NCBI GenBank assembly: GCA_030526935.1
Contig: JAUNBY010000183.1
Coordinates: 1 to 6,470, forward strand
Direction: 5' to 3'
DNA from: Clostridia bacterium
GTDB lineage: Bacteria > Bacillota > Clostridia > Christensenellales > Aristaeellaceae
DNA length: 6,470 nt
The position numbers and the translations under genes were made by a program. The notes under the pieces were generated by a model. That model was not told where the DNA came from. It worked only from the letters and a program-made list of their open reading frames with translations, and searched no databases. Shown piece by piece: positions 6,273 to 6,470 of this stretch (positions within the stretch are counted from its first letter, which is position 1; the number at the start of each line of letters is the position of its first letter).

Positions 6273-6307
6273 AAAAAAATCAGGATACGTACGAATGCGC
6301 GTATCCT
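6273..6307 (-). terminator. Intrinsic terminator, minus strand
   Basis: AGGATACG (6282-6289) and CGTATCCT (6300-6307) form a perfect 8-bp stem, extendable by two G-C pairs across a 2-nt bulge to an AATG tetraloop. Read on the minus strand the stem is followed by GA and seven T (6273-6279). It would end a leftward transcript entering from 6308 or beyond, and insulates the Crp-family gene from it. On the plus strand no T-run follows. Confidence 0.65.
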
Positions 6308-6470
6308 TAAACCTGCGAAGCGTGTACTATTGTCGCTAAGGAAGCTGGACTCGCGAACCGTGTGATGGGGGGTATCGCGCCGGTCGCCTATAACCGCTCT
6401 GATCTGTTACCCTAGATCGACAGTGGCTGCGAATGCCCACTACTTAACCGAAACGATATCATCGTGGATT
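6308..6470 (-). ncRNA. Possible 3' part of a structured RNA ending at the 6273-6307 terminator
   Basis: All three minus-strand frames hit stops within about 60 nt of the right edge, so any protein gene ending here leaves a 3' UTR of 100 nt or more before the terminator. The stretch is dense in dyads: AGTGG/CCACT with an inner GC/GC pair (6422-6441), GATCT/AGATC (6401-6418), CGGT/ACCG (6381-6396), CGCGA/TCGCG (6352-6379) and GCGA/TCGC (6315-6336). I recognise no known RNA family, and short dyads occur by chance; this is a hypothesis. Confidence 0.2.

Larger units (their letters stand above)
5202..6470. other. Long region with no convincing protein gene
   Basis: About 1.27 kb with no reading frame that has a plausible start, ribosome binding site and recognisable product on either strand. 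The longest frames (5802-6077 and 5885-6067, minus) overlap each other, lack good ribosome binding sites and cross repeat sequence. Visible structure includes an imperfect dyad GGTTGATTT/AAATCACC (5226-5246), the palindrome GGTTAACC (5427-5434), GGCGTT/AACGCC (5602-5607 and 5621-5626), CTCA-TATG-TGAG (5677-5688), CGTACT/AGTACG (5950-5955 and 5969-5974), and the repeats, promoter and terminator listed separately. The region may be decayed mobile DNA, an RNA locus, or both. Confidence 0.6.

Noticed and set aside
6346..6362. Minus-strand GGTTCGCGAGTCC resembling a tRNA or tmRNA T-arm
   Set aside because: Two extra bases break the TTCRA loop, and no acceptor stem, anticodon arm or CCA end can be arranged around it.
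6192..6364. Plus-strand open frame of about 48 codons reading through the terminator hairpin (SREVSLELLNEANL...)
   Set aside because: It has no normal start with a well-spaced ribosome binding site, matches nothing I recognise, and part of it is explained by the hairpin sequence.

Overview
The window carries the front part of a sugar-type ABC importer locus, all on the minus strand, plus about 1.3 kb with no convincing gene at the right end. Read in transcription order (right to left) the genes are: a Crp/Fnr-family regulator (4412-5080), a LacI-family repressor (3306-4358), a secreted type-1 periplasmic-binding protein (2087-3154), a two-domain ATPase of the RbsA/MglA/XylG class (530-2020) and an RbsC-type permease that runs off the left edge (1-526). 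The order binding protein, ATPase, permease and the protein families define a CUT2 (ribose/xylose/galactose class) importer. The actual sugar cannot be named from this sequence.

Host: base composition is roughly balanced and ribosome binding sites are strong GGAGG types. LacI plus CUT2 is common in Clostridia-like Firmicutes and also occurs in Synergistota, Spirochaetota and Proteobacteria. The binding protein has a signal peptide without a lipobox cysteine. That is normal in didermous bacteria and seen in some clostridial lineages. I would not go below 'anaerobic Firmicute-like or diderm gut/sediment bacterium', and that is inference.

Regulation: the most informative site is a perfect 14-bp palindrome (5187-5200) inside a 9-of-10 match to the CRP consensus TGTGA-N6-TCACA. 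Its centre lies exactly 41.5 bp upstream of the start predicted from a perfect TATAAT box (5159-5164, minus strand), and there is no -35 box. This is textbook class II activator geometry, and the recognition helix of the adjacent Crp-family protein keeps the CRP contact residues (R, E, R). The simplest model is that this regulator activates its own transcription, perhaps reading on into lacI 53 nt downstream. LacI then probably controls the transporter from dyads in the 151-bp lacI to binding-protein gap. A strong hairpin between the binding-protein and ATPase genes would favour high binding-protein expression over the membrane components.

Right end (5202-6470): no protein gene is convincing. 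It holds a nested inverted repeat built from GTGGCA-type units (5771-5855, with a third copy at 5901-5916), a good plus-strand promoter with no gene after it (6024-6053), and an intrinsic terminator facing left (6273-6307). Beyond the terminator is a run of small dyads up to the window edge, which may be the 3' part of a structured RNA or of a gene lying outside the window.
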